From: Eubacterium ruminantium
GTDB lineage: Bacteria; Bacillota; Clostridia; Lachnospirales; Lachnospiraceae
Length of the DNA stretch: 64,000 nt
Direction: 5' to 3'
Assembly (NCBI GenBank): GCA_900108205.1
Contig: FNUU01000001.1
Coordinates: 62,001 to 126,000 of the forward strand
A program made the translations under genes and the position numbers. The notes under the pieces were generated by a model that did no database searches, had not been told where the DNA came from, and saw only the letters and a list, made by a program, of their open reading frames with translations. Of this stretch, positions 28,172 to 36,376 are shown piece by piece (the stretch's first letter is position 1; each line of letters starts with the position of its first letter).

Positions 28172-29581
28172 ATGGTTAAAATACTACTCGTATCTCTCGG
28201 GTGTGACAAGAACACTGTAGACAGTGAGGAAATGCTTGGTCAGCTTCGGGAAAAAGGCTATTCAATTACAGATGATGAAACAGAAGCGGACATCGCTATT
28301 GTTAATACCTGCTGCTTTATAAAGGACGCTGCAGATGAAAGCATTTCAACTATTCTTGAACTTGCCGAGCTGAAAAAAGGCAATTTGAAATATCTTATTG
28401 TAACAGGCTGTATGGCTGAGAGATATAAGAATGAAGTAAAAAAAGAACTTCCTGAGGTTGATGCTGTTGTCGGAGTAGCTGCAATAGATGAGATAGCGGC
28501 AGTTATTGATAAACTGACTAAATCTAATGGTGATGATTCGGAGTCAGTTTCTGATATTAAGGATATTACACAATCCGGTATTGAAGAAAGTAAAAAAGCC
28601 TCTTCAGATACTGACGTGGATACGTTTAAATCTTTGGATTATCTTCCGGTATTTGAATCAAAGCGTGTTCTTACCGGTGCAGTTTATTCTGAATATCTAA
28701 AGATTGCAGAGGGCTGTAATAAGAGATGTACTTATTGTGCGATACCTTCCTTCAGAGGCAGTTACAGAAGTGTTCCTAAGGAAATTCTCATAAGACAGGC
28801 ACAGTATCTGGCATCACAGGGTGTAAAAGAGCTTATCCTTGTTGCTCAGGAAACCACCTGCTATGGTATTGATAAATATGGCCGAAAGACTCTTCATGAA
28901 CTTATAAGAGACCTTTCAGAAGTGGAAGGAATTGAATGGATCAGACTTTTATATTGTTATCCTGAAGAAATATATGATGAGCTCATCGAGGAAATGGCTG
29001 TAAATCCTAAGGTATGTCACTATATCGATATGCCTCTGCAGCATACTGAGACTGCAATTCTCAGGAAAATGGGCAGAAGGCTTGACAAGGAAGATATAAT
29101 AGATATAGTGGGAAAACTCAGAAAAAGGATTCCTGATATAGTTATACGAACTACATTTATCACAGGCTTTCCGGGAGAAAACGAGAAGGATCATGAGAAT
29201 CTGTTAGCTCTGCTTGATGAACTGGAATTTGACAGAGTAGGCGTATTTACATATTCTCCTGAAGAAGGAACGCCTGCAGCTGCATTTCCGGATCAGATAG
29301 ATGAAGAGACAAAGGAAAGATATCGTGATGAGATAATGGCTCTTCAGCAGGAAATATCATATGATATCAATCAGAGATTTGTGGGTCAGACCATGGATGT
29401 TATGATCGAAGGATATATTCCTGATGATGATGTATATGCAGCCAGAAGCTTCAGAGATGCGCCTGATGTAGATGGATATGTATTTGTAAAATGTAATTAT
29501 GAGCCTGTTTCGGGCACAATATTAAAAGTGAAGATTAATAGCGCCAATGAGTATGATCTTGTTGGGGAAGTGGAGGACTAA
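28172..29581 (+). CDS. rimO: Ribosomal protein S12 methylthiotransferase RimO
   Basis: Radical-SAM enzyme that adds a methylthio group to an Asp of ribosomal protein S12. 469 aa against about 440 usual. The N-terminal MTTase domain (UPF0004) has three cluster Cys in SLGCDKN, NTCCFI and TGCMAERY; the radical-SAM cluster motif is CNKRCTYC (about 190); a TRAM domain closes the protein. RimO rather than MiaB is favoured by IPSFRGSYRS and the DMPLQHTE region. The extra length is a Ser/Asp/Lys-rich insert at about 116-152. It begins three bases after folD. Confidence 0.95.
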   Translation: MVKILLVSLGCDKNTVDSEEMLGQLREKGYSITDDETEADIAIVNTCCFIKDAADESISTILELAELKKGNLKYLIVTGCMAERYKNEVKKELPEVDAVVGVAAIDEIAAVIDKLTKSNGDDSESVSDIKDITQSGIEESKKASSDTDVDTFKSLDYLPVFESKRVLTGAVYSEYLKIAEGCNKRCTYCAIPSFRGSYRSVPKEILIRQAQYLASQGVKELILVAQETTCYGIDKYGRKTLHELIRDLSEVEGIEWIRLLYCYPEEIYDELIEEMAVNPKVCHYIDMPLQHTETAILRKMGRRLDKEDIIDIVGKLRKRIPDIVIRTTFITGFPGENEKDHENLLALLDELEFDRVGVFTYSPEEGTPAAAFPDQIDEETKERYRDEIMALQQEISYDINQRFVGQTMDVMIEGYIPDDDVYAARSFRDAPDVDGYVFVKCNYEPVSGTILKVKINSANEYDLVGEVED

Positions 29582-29583
29582 AA

Positions 29584-30144
29584 ATGAATTTGCCAAATAA
29601 AATAACCACATTCAGGGCGATATTAGTACCATTATTTGTGTTTTTTATGGTATTTGATAAGATACCGGGTAACAAATGGTATGCGCTCGCTGTATTTATT
29701 ATAGCCAGCTTCTCTGATCTTATAGATGGAAAAATAGCCAGAAAATACAACCTGGTTACAGATTTTGGAAAATTTATGGATCCTCTTGCAGATAAGCTCC
29801 TGGTTTGTTCAGCAATGATTGCACTCTGCGGACTCGGAAGACTTTACAGTGTGGTTGTAATTATCATGATAGGCCGTGAATTTATCATCAGCGGCTTCAG
29901 ACTTATCGCTGCAGACAACGGAAGAGTAATAGCGGCAAGTATGTGGGGCAAGGTTAAAACTGTAATGCAGATGATAATGGTATGCTTCCTTATAGCTGAC
30001 CTTGGTTCAGAGTTTGGCGGAAAGGTTAAAGACGGATTTGTCATTTTTGAATCAGTGCTTGTTATAGTTTCTACACTTCTTGCAGTAGTATCTCTGCTTG
30101 AGTACGTTGTAAAAAATAAGGATGTAATATCTTCATCTAAATAG
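29584..30144 (+). CDS. pgsA: CDP-diacylglycerol-glycerol-3-phosphate 3-phosphatidyltransferase
   Basis: Integral membrane enzyme making phosphatidylglycerophosphate. 186 aa with several membrane helices. The CDP-alcohol phosphotransferase motif DG-x2-AR-x8-G-x3-D-x3-D is complete in DGKIARKYNL through GKFMDPLADK. It starts two bases after rimO, in a folD-rimO-pgsA operon; rimO-pgsA adjacency is common in Clostridia. A family A repeat and a terminator follow. Confidence 0.96.
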   Translation: MNLPNKITTFRAILVPLFVFFMVFDKIPGNKWYALAVFIIASFSDLIDGKIARKYNLVTDFGKFMDPLADKLLVCSAMIALCGLGRLYSVVVIIMIGREFIISGFRLIAADNGRVIAASMWGKVKTVMQMIMVCFLIADLGSEFGGKVKDGFVIFESVLVIVSTLLAVVSLLEYVVKNKDVISSSK

Positions 30145-30212
30145 TTAATTTAGTAAAGATATAATAACGACATCTAAATAATAAAAAATTATCAAGATGT
30201 CATATAATCAAA

Positions 30213-30329
30213 TTATGAGAAGCAAAAACCGCATCTCATAATCCTGCGGGACAAAAGTCCCTCCGGTAACTTATCAAAAAAAAACAAATACTCGTTTCAC
30301 TCGTGCTTGTTTTTCTTCTGATAAGTTAT
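30213..30329. repeat. Family A palindromic repeat, copy A4 (all three hairpins)
   Basis: Complete copy: TTATGAGAAGC/GCATCTCATAA, GGGAC-AAAA-GTCCC, and AACTTATC...GATAAGTT with inner A-rich/T-rich arms. It lies in the gap between pgsA and the convergent response-regulator gene. Confidence 0.85.
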
Positions 30330-30348
30330 ATTTCAGTAAATATAGATT

Positions 30349-30394
30349 ATAAAAAAGGAATCACCTCGGTTGTTCGAAGTGATTCCTTTTTTTC
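30349..30394. terminator. Bidirectional terminator between pgsA and the response regulator
   Basis: GGAATCAC pairs with GTGATTCC, with six A residues on the left and seven T residues on the right, suitable for both converging genes. Confidence 0.9.
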
Positions 30395-30478
30395 AATGAT
30401 TATATGTCAGCCGGGAAGCAACTGTCTTTGACAATTATCTGATGCGTTTTTGCTTCTCGTGATGTAATAATGACTGCA

Positions 30479-32848
30479 TCATTCATCGCCGTCTTCGCGC
30501 ATCTTATAATCTGTATCATCATCTATCATTCTGATCATTATCTCTGCAAAGCGTGGATCAAACTGTGTTCCGCTTCCCTTAAGAATTTCATTTCGTATTT
30601 TTTCCTGCGGCATTATACCTCTGTAGCTTCTTTTGCTCGACATTGCATCGTAAGCATCAGCAACAGCAATGATACGTGCTTCTTCAGGAATTTCTTCTCC
30701 TTTAAGCTTGTCTGGATATCCGGTTCCGTTAAATCTTTCATGGTGCCATCTTGCTCCGATGGAGAGTTTAGGCATCTTTTTGATATTTTTCAGGATCTGA
30801 GAGCCTATAACCGGATGAACCTTGATCTGTTCAAATTCCTCATCTGTAAGCTTGCCCGGTTTATTAATTATGGAATCCGGAACGCCAATCTTTCCTACAT
30901 CATGCAGCAGTCCCATGATGTAGATATCACTCTGTTCCTTCATATTGTAGCCGTATCTTCTTGCGATTTCCTTTGAATAGTCGGCAACACGGCTGGAGTG
31001 ACCATTTGTGTAGGTGTCCTTGGCATCTATAGCTCCTGCGAGAGAGCTGACGACATCTAAGAAAAGTTCTTCATTTTCTTTGGTTTTTCTGGCTACTTCA
31101 TCAGAAAGTCGTTTCTGAAGTCTGAGAAGCTCGGCAATCTGTTTAACACGAAGAGTAAGGATTTCAGGAATAAATGGTTTTTTGATAAAGTCCTTTGCTC
31201 CAAGTCCGAGAGCCTTTTTCTCTGTGTCTACGTCATTTTCAGAGGTAAGGAATACAACAGGGATATCAGCGATATCTGTTTCAAGACCTCTGAGCTTTGT
31301 AAGGGTTTCAAAACCATCCATATCCGGCATATTTACATCAAGAAGTATAAGATCAGGGCGGTTGGTCTTTAAAAACTCTAAAAGTGCATAGCCTGACTGG
31401 AGTTTAGTAACGTTGATGTCGCTTTTTGATAGAATTTTTTCGGCAAGTTTAAGATTGAGCATATCATCATCAACGACAGCAACCCAGAGATTATCGCCTT
31501 CACCGGTGTATATTTTTTCTGATTCGAGAAATTCAGTTTCATATTTGATATTTAAGGTGTTTTCGTGCTGCTCATTCCATTTTCTGATAATATTACCGAC
31601 AACCTGTTCAACAGCGACTTCTTTAATGTCAGTAAGAATTACAAAAAATACATTTTTTCTGACCTGCATCATGAGATCGCTTTTTCTGAGTGCTTTTTCC
31701 ATGGTCTGACCAAAGGATTCATAAAGCTCCTCTGTAGCAGCAGAATCTTTATGCTCTCCCGGAGAAAGTGTGATAAGAAGCTTGCAGGCGTTTCTGTGAT
31801 ACTGCATGATATAACGCATAACAAATCTGTATACGCCCATAAAGGAAGAGCTGTCAAGCTTTAAAGCAGTAGAGGTAATATTTCTCTCTGAAAGTATCAT
31901 GGACAGATTTTTCAGATTAAGTGTGTCGTCTTCCTCCGGCTCGGATGTTTCATCATAAATGGAATATCCATGTTTACCGTTGTTTTTTGTATTATAAAGA
32001 GCCTTATCGGCTTTTTTGAGGGATTCAATATAATCCTCACCCTGACCGTTAAGGTAAATGGCACCAATGGATGCACCAAGAGGTATATCCATGTTATCTC
32101 CAAGTATTCTTTTTGCATCTATAGTGATTATTTCATTCAGATTATTGGAAAAGTTTTTTATATCTTCTTCACTCTTAAGAGTAGTACTGAAGGCTGTGAA
32201 TTCATCGCCGCCCATACGTCCGATAACATCATCCTGTCCAAGAAAGCCCTTTAATAGTATGGAAAAGCTGATAAGAATCTTGTCGCCGGCATCATGACCA
32301 TAGATGTCATTTACCAGCTTAAAGGCATCCAGATCGATCATCATAAGATAGCCCGGCTTTCTCTTGCAGAGCATTTCAAGCTTGTTGTTTGTAGCACCTT
32401 TATTGAGAAGACCTGTAAGAGTATCAATAGTGGCTTCTTCGTGATATCTCTGAAGGATTTCTTCCCTTTTAAGAATATTTGTTATTCTTTTGATGAGTAC
32501 TGTAGGTTGGAAGGGTTTTCTGATGTAATCTGAAATACCCATTTCAAAGCCCTTTGATTCTGACTCATTATCTTCATCAGAAGTAAGGAAAATAACCGGA
32601 ATATCTTCAAGATCCAGTTCATTTTCCAGTTCTCTTACCTTCTTCAGAGTTTCAAATCCATCCATACCCGGCATCATTATGTCGAGAAGTATGAGATTAG
32701 GGGTATCATTTTTCAGATAGTCCAATAATTCATACCCGGAAGTAAAAGGCATTACTTCTATATCATTATTATTGAGTATTTTTTTGGCGATTTTGAGATT
32801 GAACTCGTCATCATCCACAAGCGCGACTGTATATATCATATTCTCCAC
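30479..32848 (-). CDS. Dual-receiver c-di-GMP regulator: REC-GGDEF-degenerate GGDEF-REC-HD-GYP
   Basis: 789 aa cytoplasmic signalling protein predicted both to make and to break cyclic di-GMP. Order: receiver 1 (5-125, phospho-acceptor D56 in LLDIMMPGMDG), a GGDEF domain (140-300) with intact RMGGDEF at 213-217, a region (320-440) whose LRKSDLMMQVRKNVFFVIL looks like a GGDEF fold that lost its active site, receiver 2 (455-570, D504), and an HD-GYP phosphodiesterase (595-775) with HD at 649-650 and GTGYP at 708-712. The RxxD inhibitory site before GGDEF is not conserved (GQDD). The gene faces away from a hybrid histidine kinase, the likely partner. Confidence 0.92.
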   Translation of the reverse strand: MENMIYTVALVDDDEFNLKIAKKILNNNDIEVMPFTSGYELLDYLKNDTPNLILLDIMMPGMDGFETLKKVRELENELDLEDIPVIFLTSDEDNESESKGFEMGISDYIRKPFQPTVLIKRITNILKREEILQRYHEEATIDTLTGLLNKGATNNKLEMLCKRKPGYLMMIDLDAFKLVNDIYGHDAGDKILISFSILLKGFLGQDDVIGRMGGDEFTAFSTTLKSEEDIKNFSNNLNEIITIDAKRILGDNMDIPLGASIGAIYLNGQGEDYIESLKKADKALYNTKNNGKHGYSIYDETSEPEEDDTLNLKNLSMILSERNITSTALKLDSSSFMGVYRFVMRYIMQYHRNACKLLITLSPGEHKDSAATEELYESFGQTMEKALRKSDLMMQVRKNVFFVILTDIKEVAVEQVVGNIIRKWNEQHENTLNIKYETEFLESEKIYTGEGDNLWVAVVDDDMLNLKLAEKILSKSDINVTKLQSGYALLEFLKTNRPDLILLDVNMPDMDGFETLTKLRGLETDIADIPVVFLTSENDVDTEKKALGLGAKDFIKKPFIPEILTLRVKQIAELLRLQKRLSDEVARKTKENEELFLDVVSSLAGAIDAKDTYTNGHSSRVADYSKEIARRYGYNMKEQSDIYIMGLLHDVGKIGVPDSIINKPGKLTDEEFEQIKVHPVIGSQILKNIKKMPKLSIGARWHHERFNGTGYPDKLKGEEIPEEARIIAVADAYDAMSSKRSYRGIMPQEKIRNEILKGSGTQFDPRFAEIMIRMIDDDTDYKMREDGDE

Positions 32849-33029
32849 CTTTATCCCACAAATTATTCCACATTATTTTCATATCAAATGATATTCTAAC
32901 AGATTTTATTTAAAAAGAATAGTTGAAATGCATATATTTTACAATTATACTTTATTTATGGATTATTTATGAATTTTACTGTATATTTATATATGTATTA
33001 TCAGATTCTTATTTTATTGAGATAAGATA
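32849..33029. other. Divergent promoter region of the signalling pair
   Basis: AT-rich stretch between the regulator (-) and the kinase (+). No clear -35/-10 pair was singled out. The rest of the gap is occupied by repeat B2. Confidence 0.4.
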
Positions 33030-33157
33030 CCGGTATTTAGTTTATTGCTTAACTACAATAAATGACTTGTCTGTTTTTTCACTGATAGCACAGAACCAAA
33101 AGCCTCGGAATAATATTCCATGATATTGCTCCGGTTGTTATAGAACCGCTATACCGG
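33030..33157. repeat. Family B MITE-like element, copy B2
   Basis: Terminal CCGGTAT / ATACCGG inverted repeats. The core contains ATAGCACAGAACCAAAAGCC followed by TCGGAATA, nearly identical to B1 at about 9142. It lies just upstream of the histidine kinase gene. Confidence 0.65.
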
Positions 33158-33197
33158 AGAGCCGTCGGTTTCCAAGAATTATGTATGGAGATAAAAT

Positions 33198-35843
33198 ATG
33201 CTCAGAAACAAAAAAAGTCTTATTGTTATTATAATTGCAACATTTATCCTTATGTCGCTGCTGGTTATCTATTCTGCAAGGGTAATCTTCAGAACTGCCT
33301 TTGATTCCGTTCAGGAGCTTGGAAATGATAAAGCTTCCGCTGTTTCAGCGAATCTTGAGAATTATCTGGATACAGCTAAAAGTGTATTATGGCTTGCTGC
33401 GGATACTGTTGATCATATGGTTGCAAAGAATGCAACGGATGAAGAGATCATCGAATATATCACCAGAGAATCAAGCAGGACAGAAGAACAGTTCGATGAA
33501 AGCTATACAGGTATCTATGGCGTTATAAGAGGTAATTATGTAGACGGTGTCGGCTGGGTGCCTCCTGCTGATTATGATCCAAAGGAGAGAGACTGGTACA
33601 AATTTACAACTGCAGGAAAAGGCGAGGTTGTCATAGTTCCGCCTTATGTGGATGCTCAGACAGGTGCAGTTATCATTTCTGTCGGAAGAGCTCTTACTGA
33701 CAATGATAATGCACTCGCGCTTGATCTTACGCTGAACGGTGTTCAGGAAATAGTTCAGGATATTACCATTAATGGCTATGGCTATGGTTTTGTTGTGAAT
33801 AATAACGGAATGATCATTGCTCATCATGATAAAACAGAAAATGGCAAGGACTATAATGCTCTTGAGGATAAGCATGAGCTTTTTGAAAAGATAGTTAAGA
33901 CAAAAGAAGGAAATTTCAAAACTACCATAGATGGTGATAAGTGTACAGTGTTTGTTGACTCTGTTATGGATCAGTGGTACCTCGTTATAGTTACAAAGGA
34001 TTATGAGCTTTATAAGGATCCTATGCAGCTTCTTATAGTGAGTATCATTATTTCGATGGTGGTATTTATACTCATTTCTGTATTTTATATACTGGGTTAC
34101 AGAAATGAGAGAAAAAATTATCAGAGAATGGAAGAAATGAAAGAGATCGAGCGCAAGAAGGATTATGAGGCGAAGATCCTTAAGCTTGAGAAATCCGCTG
34201 CAGACAGTGCAAATCAGGCAAAGAGCAGCTTCCTTGCAGATATGAGCCATGAGATAAGAACGCCTATTAATGCTATTCTCGGTATGAATGAGATGATCCT
34301 TCATGAATCAGGGGAGGAAGAAACTCTGGATTATGCCTCGAATATCAAAAGTGCCGGAAATACACTTCTGTCTATAATAAATACCATACTTGATTTCTCG
34401 AAGATTGAAGATGGTAAGATGACTCTCGTGCCGGCAGAATTTTATATTTCCGATCTTATTACAGATCTGATCAATTCTATTAGTGAGAGAGCAAAGAATA
34501 AAAATCTGGAATTACAGCTGGATATTGACGAAGCAGTTCCTACCAGGCTTATGGGGGATGATGTCCGCATTAGGCAGGTTATAATGAATCTTCTTACAAA
34601 TGCTGTAAAATATACCGAGAAAGGATATGTAAGATTTTCCATTCATAATATAAGCAGTACTGAAAACGGAAGTATGCTTCGTGTATCCGTAAAGGATACA
34701 GGTATTGGCATCCGTGAAGAGGATACGGATAAGCTTTCTATATCCTTTGAGAGAGTTGATGAGAAGAAAAATCGTCATATTGAAGGTACAGGGCTTGGCA
34801 TTTCCATAGTTACAAGGCTCCTTGCCATGATGGGCAGTGAGCTTAAGATAGAAAGCAAGTATGGTGTGGGATCGAACTTTTATTTTGACCTTCCTGTAGT
34901 GATAGTGGATAACACTCCGATCGGTAAATACGATCTGAACAACAGAAGTTCAAAGAGAAGTGTTGCCGGAAAGATCATGATAAATGCACCTGAAGCGAGG
35001 ATACTTCTGACAGATGATAATGAAATGAACCGTAAGGTGGCGAAGAGTCTGATGAAGCTTTTTGGCATAAAACCGGTGCTTTCGGATTCCGGCGTGGATA
35101 CGATTGAGCATATGGAGAAGGAGAAGTATGATATTCTTTTCCTCGATCACATGATGCCTCAGATGGATGGTATAGACACTCTGAAATATTTGAGGGAAAT
35201 GAACCTTCTGGGTCAGACAAAGGTTATAGCACTTACTGCAAATGCGGTTGTTGGTGCCAAGGAACAATACCTGAATGCCGGTTTTGATGATTATCTTTCT
35301 AAGCCGGTTGATATAACCGATCTTGAAAAAATGCTCATAAAGTATCTGCCAAAAAATCTGATTATTGAGAAAAAAGAAGAAAAAATAGATGATGGACATA
35401 TAGTGCATGTAGATAAGGATAAACTTAAAAATGTTGATCATAATCTGAGCTCGGTAAGCACAAATGAACAGGAGGTTAAGAATATGGAGGAAAATACAGA
35501 GGCGAGAATCGAAAGACTTTCCGGTCTTGGTATAGATGTTGAGGCAGGACTTAATTACTGCGGCGATGATCCTGAATTCTATCTGGAAATAGTTGATGAT
35601 TATATTTCAGCCTGCCCTGAAAAGATCAATACTCTGGATGAGCTTCTTGAGAAGAATAATCTTAAAGAATATAAAGTAATTGTTCATTCGGTTAAGAGTA
35701 CTTCCAAAACGATTGGTGCAATGACACTATTTGATAAAGCTTATGCACTTGAGAAAGCTGCAGCAGGCGGTGACAGAGATTATCTTGATAAAAATCATTC
35801 AGAGGTTATGAAGGAGTATAAAGAGCTTGTAAGCAAGCTGTGA
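33198..35843 (+). CDS. Hybrid sensor histidine kinase with CACHE-like sensor, receiver and HPt domain
   Basis: 881 aa membrane kinase. Two membrane helices (about 8-30 and 277-300) bracket an extracellular double-CACHE-like sensor (about 40-270; note RDWYKFTTAGKGEVVIVPPY). Then come a coiled coil, HisKA with H351 in DMSHEIRTPINA, an ATPase domain (N box NLLTNAVKYTEKG, G boxes DTGIGI and GTGLGIS), a receiver with D650 in FLDHMMPQMDG, and an HPt domain with H830 in VHSVKSTSKTIGA. A full internal phosphorelay can thus pass a phosphate to an outside receiver. The divergent regulator has two receivers. The ligand is unknown; CACHE domains bind small metabolites. Confidence 0.94.
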   Translation: MLRNKKSLIVIIIATFILMSLLVIYSARVIFRTAFDSVQELGNDKASAVSANLENYLDTAKSVLWLAADTVDHMVAKNATDEEIIEYITRESSRTEEQFDESYTGIYGVIRGNYVDGVGWVPPADYDPKERDWYKFTTAGKGEVVIVPPYVDAQTGAVIISVGRALTDNDNALALDLTLNGVQEIVQDITINGYGYGFVVNNNGMIIAHHDKTENGKDYNALEDKHELFEKIVKTKEGNFKTTIDGDKCTVFVDSVMDQWYLVIVTKDYELYKDPMQLLIVSIIISMVVFILISVFYILGYRNERKNYQRMEEMKEIERKKDYEAKILKLEKSAADSANQAKSSFLADMSHEIRTPINAILGMNEMILHESGEEETLDYASNIKSAGNTLLSIINTILDFSKIEDGKMTLVPAEFYISDLITDLINSISERAKNKNLELQLDIDEAVPTRLMGDDVRIRQVIMNLLTNAVKYTEKGYVRFSIHNISSTENGSMLRVSVKDTGIGIREEDTDKLSISFERVDEKKNRHIEGTGLGISIVTRLLAMMGSELKIESKYGVGSNFYFDLPVVIVDNTPIGKYDLNNRSSKRSVAGKIMINAPEARILLTDDNEMNRKVAKSLMKLFGIKPVLSDSGVDTIEHMEKEKYDILFLDHMMPQMDGIDTLKYLREMNLLGQTKVIALTANAVVGAKEQYLNAGFDDYLSKPVDITDLEKMLIKYLPKNLIIEKKEEKIDDGHIVHVDKDKLKNVDHNLSSVSTNEQEVKNMEENTEARIERLSGLGIDVEAGLNYCGDDPEFYLEIVDDYISACPEKINTLDELLEKNNLKEYKVIVHSVKSTSKTIGAMTLFDKAYALEKAAAGGDRDYLDKNHSEVMKEYKELVSKL

Positions 35844-35875
35844 TATGTTTTTTTATAATAAAGAACCGGTATAGC

Positions 35876-35956
35876 TGTTTCTAAGTACTATATCATATAA
35901 CTTTCCTGTATTACTTAATAGTACAATCCCGAAAACTTCGGAATAGCTGACGATAT
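35876..35956. repeat. Family B element, partial copy B3
   Basis: Starts CCGGTATAGC, matching the complemented right end of B2, and contains AGTACAATCCCGAAAACTTC then GGAATAG, a diverged form of the family core. The opposite end seems lost or replaced by the following terminator. Confidence 0.5.
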
Positions 35957-36007
35957 AAAAGACCATGAGTAAAGCGTGCCTACACGCATATGCTCATGGT
36001 CTTTTAA
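35957..36007 (+). terminator. Terminator after the histidine kinase
   Basis: AAAGACCATGAG pairs with CTCATGGTCTTT; an inner GCGTG/CACGC hairpin stabilises it; a T-run is part of the 3' arm. Confidence 0.88.
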
Positions 36008-36306
36008 GTTGTACGACTATATCTATTATGCATCATACAAAAATGAAACATATAAAGGGAATATTGTAAAACATATGGTTACCAGAAAGATGAATATGAA
36101 TTCTTCCAGCTGAAAATAGTGGCAGAATATTAATGAGAGGCAACATAAAAATAACCGTAAAATCGTCAATAAGTGATTCGTAAACAGAATGAAAAACAGT
36201 GAAATATTATAGGTATTTATGTCAAATAATTAATGCTTTTTTTTGCTATATATGTTAAAATAAATACAGTATTTTTATTGATTTTGCTGATATTTTACGG
36301 GGGTGC
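36008..36306. other. AT-rich gap before the 1759-aa surface protein
   Basis: About 300 bases without a gene. TGTTAAAAT near 36254-36261 could be an extended -10. No riboswitch was recognised; in particular no c-di-GMP aptamer despite the nearby GGDEF gene. Confidence 0.4.
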
Positions 36307-36360
36307 ATGAACAAAAAAGAAGAATTGAAAGCCAGGGGAAGAATTTACAAAAAATATTGA
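36307..36360 (+). CDS. Possible 17-residue leader peptide
   Basis: ATG preceded by GGGGG starts a frame of 17 codons (MNKKEELKARGRIYKKY) ending in TGA. The stop overlaps the AAGGGAG that serves the next gene, the giant secreted protein, so its translation could affect that start. Lys/Arg-rich, no known family. It may be chance. Confidence 0.3.
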   Translation: MNKKEELKARGRIYKKY

Positions 36361-36376
36361 AGGGAGATGAGAGCCT

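Noticed and set aside
33471-34304. 277-codon antisense frame inside the histidine kinase
   Set aside because: Rich in Ile, His and Cys without any motif; it is the shadow of the CACHE and linker region of the real gene.
36008-36376. Possible c-di-GMP riboswitch controlling the giant surface protein
   Set aside because: Attractive next to the GGDEF/HD-GYP gene, but the conserved core of GEMM-type aptamers was not recognised in the leader.
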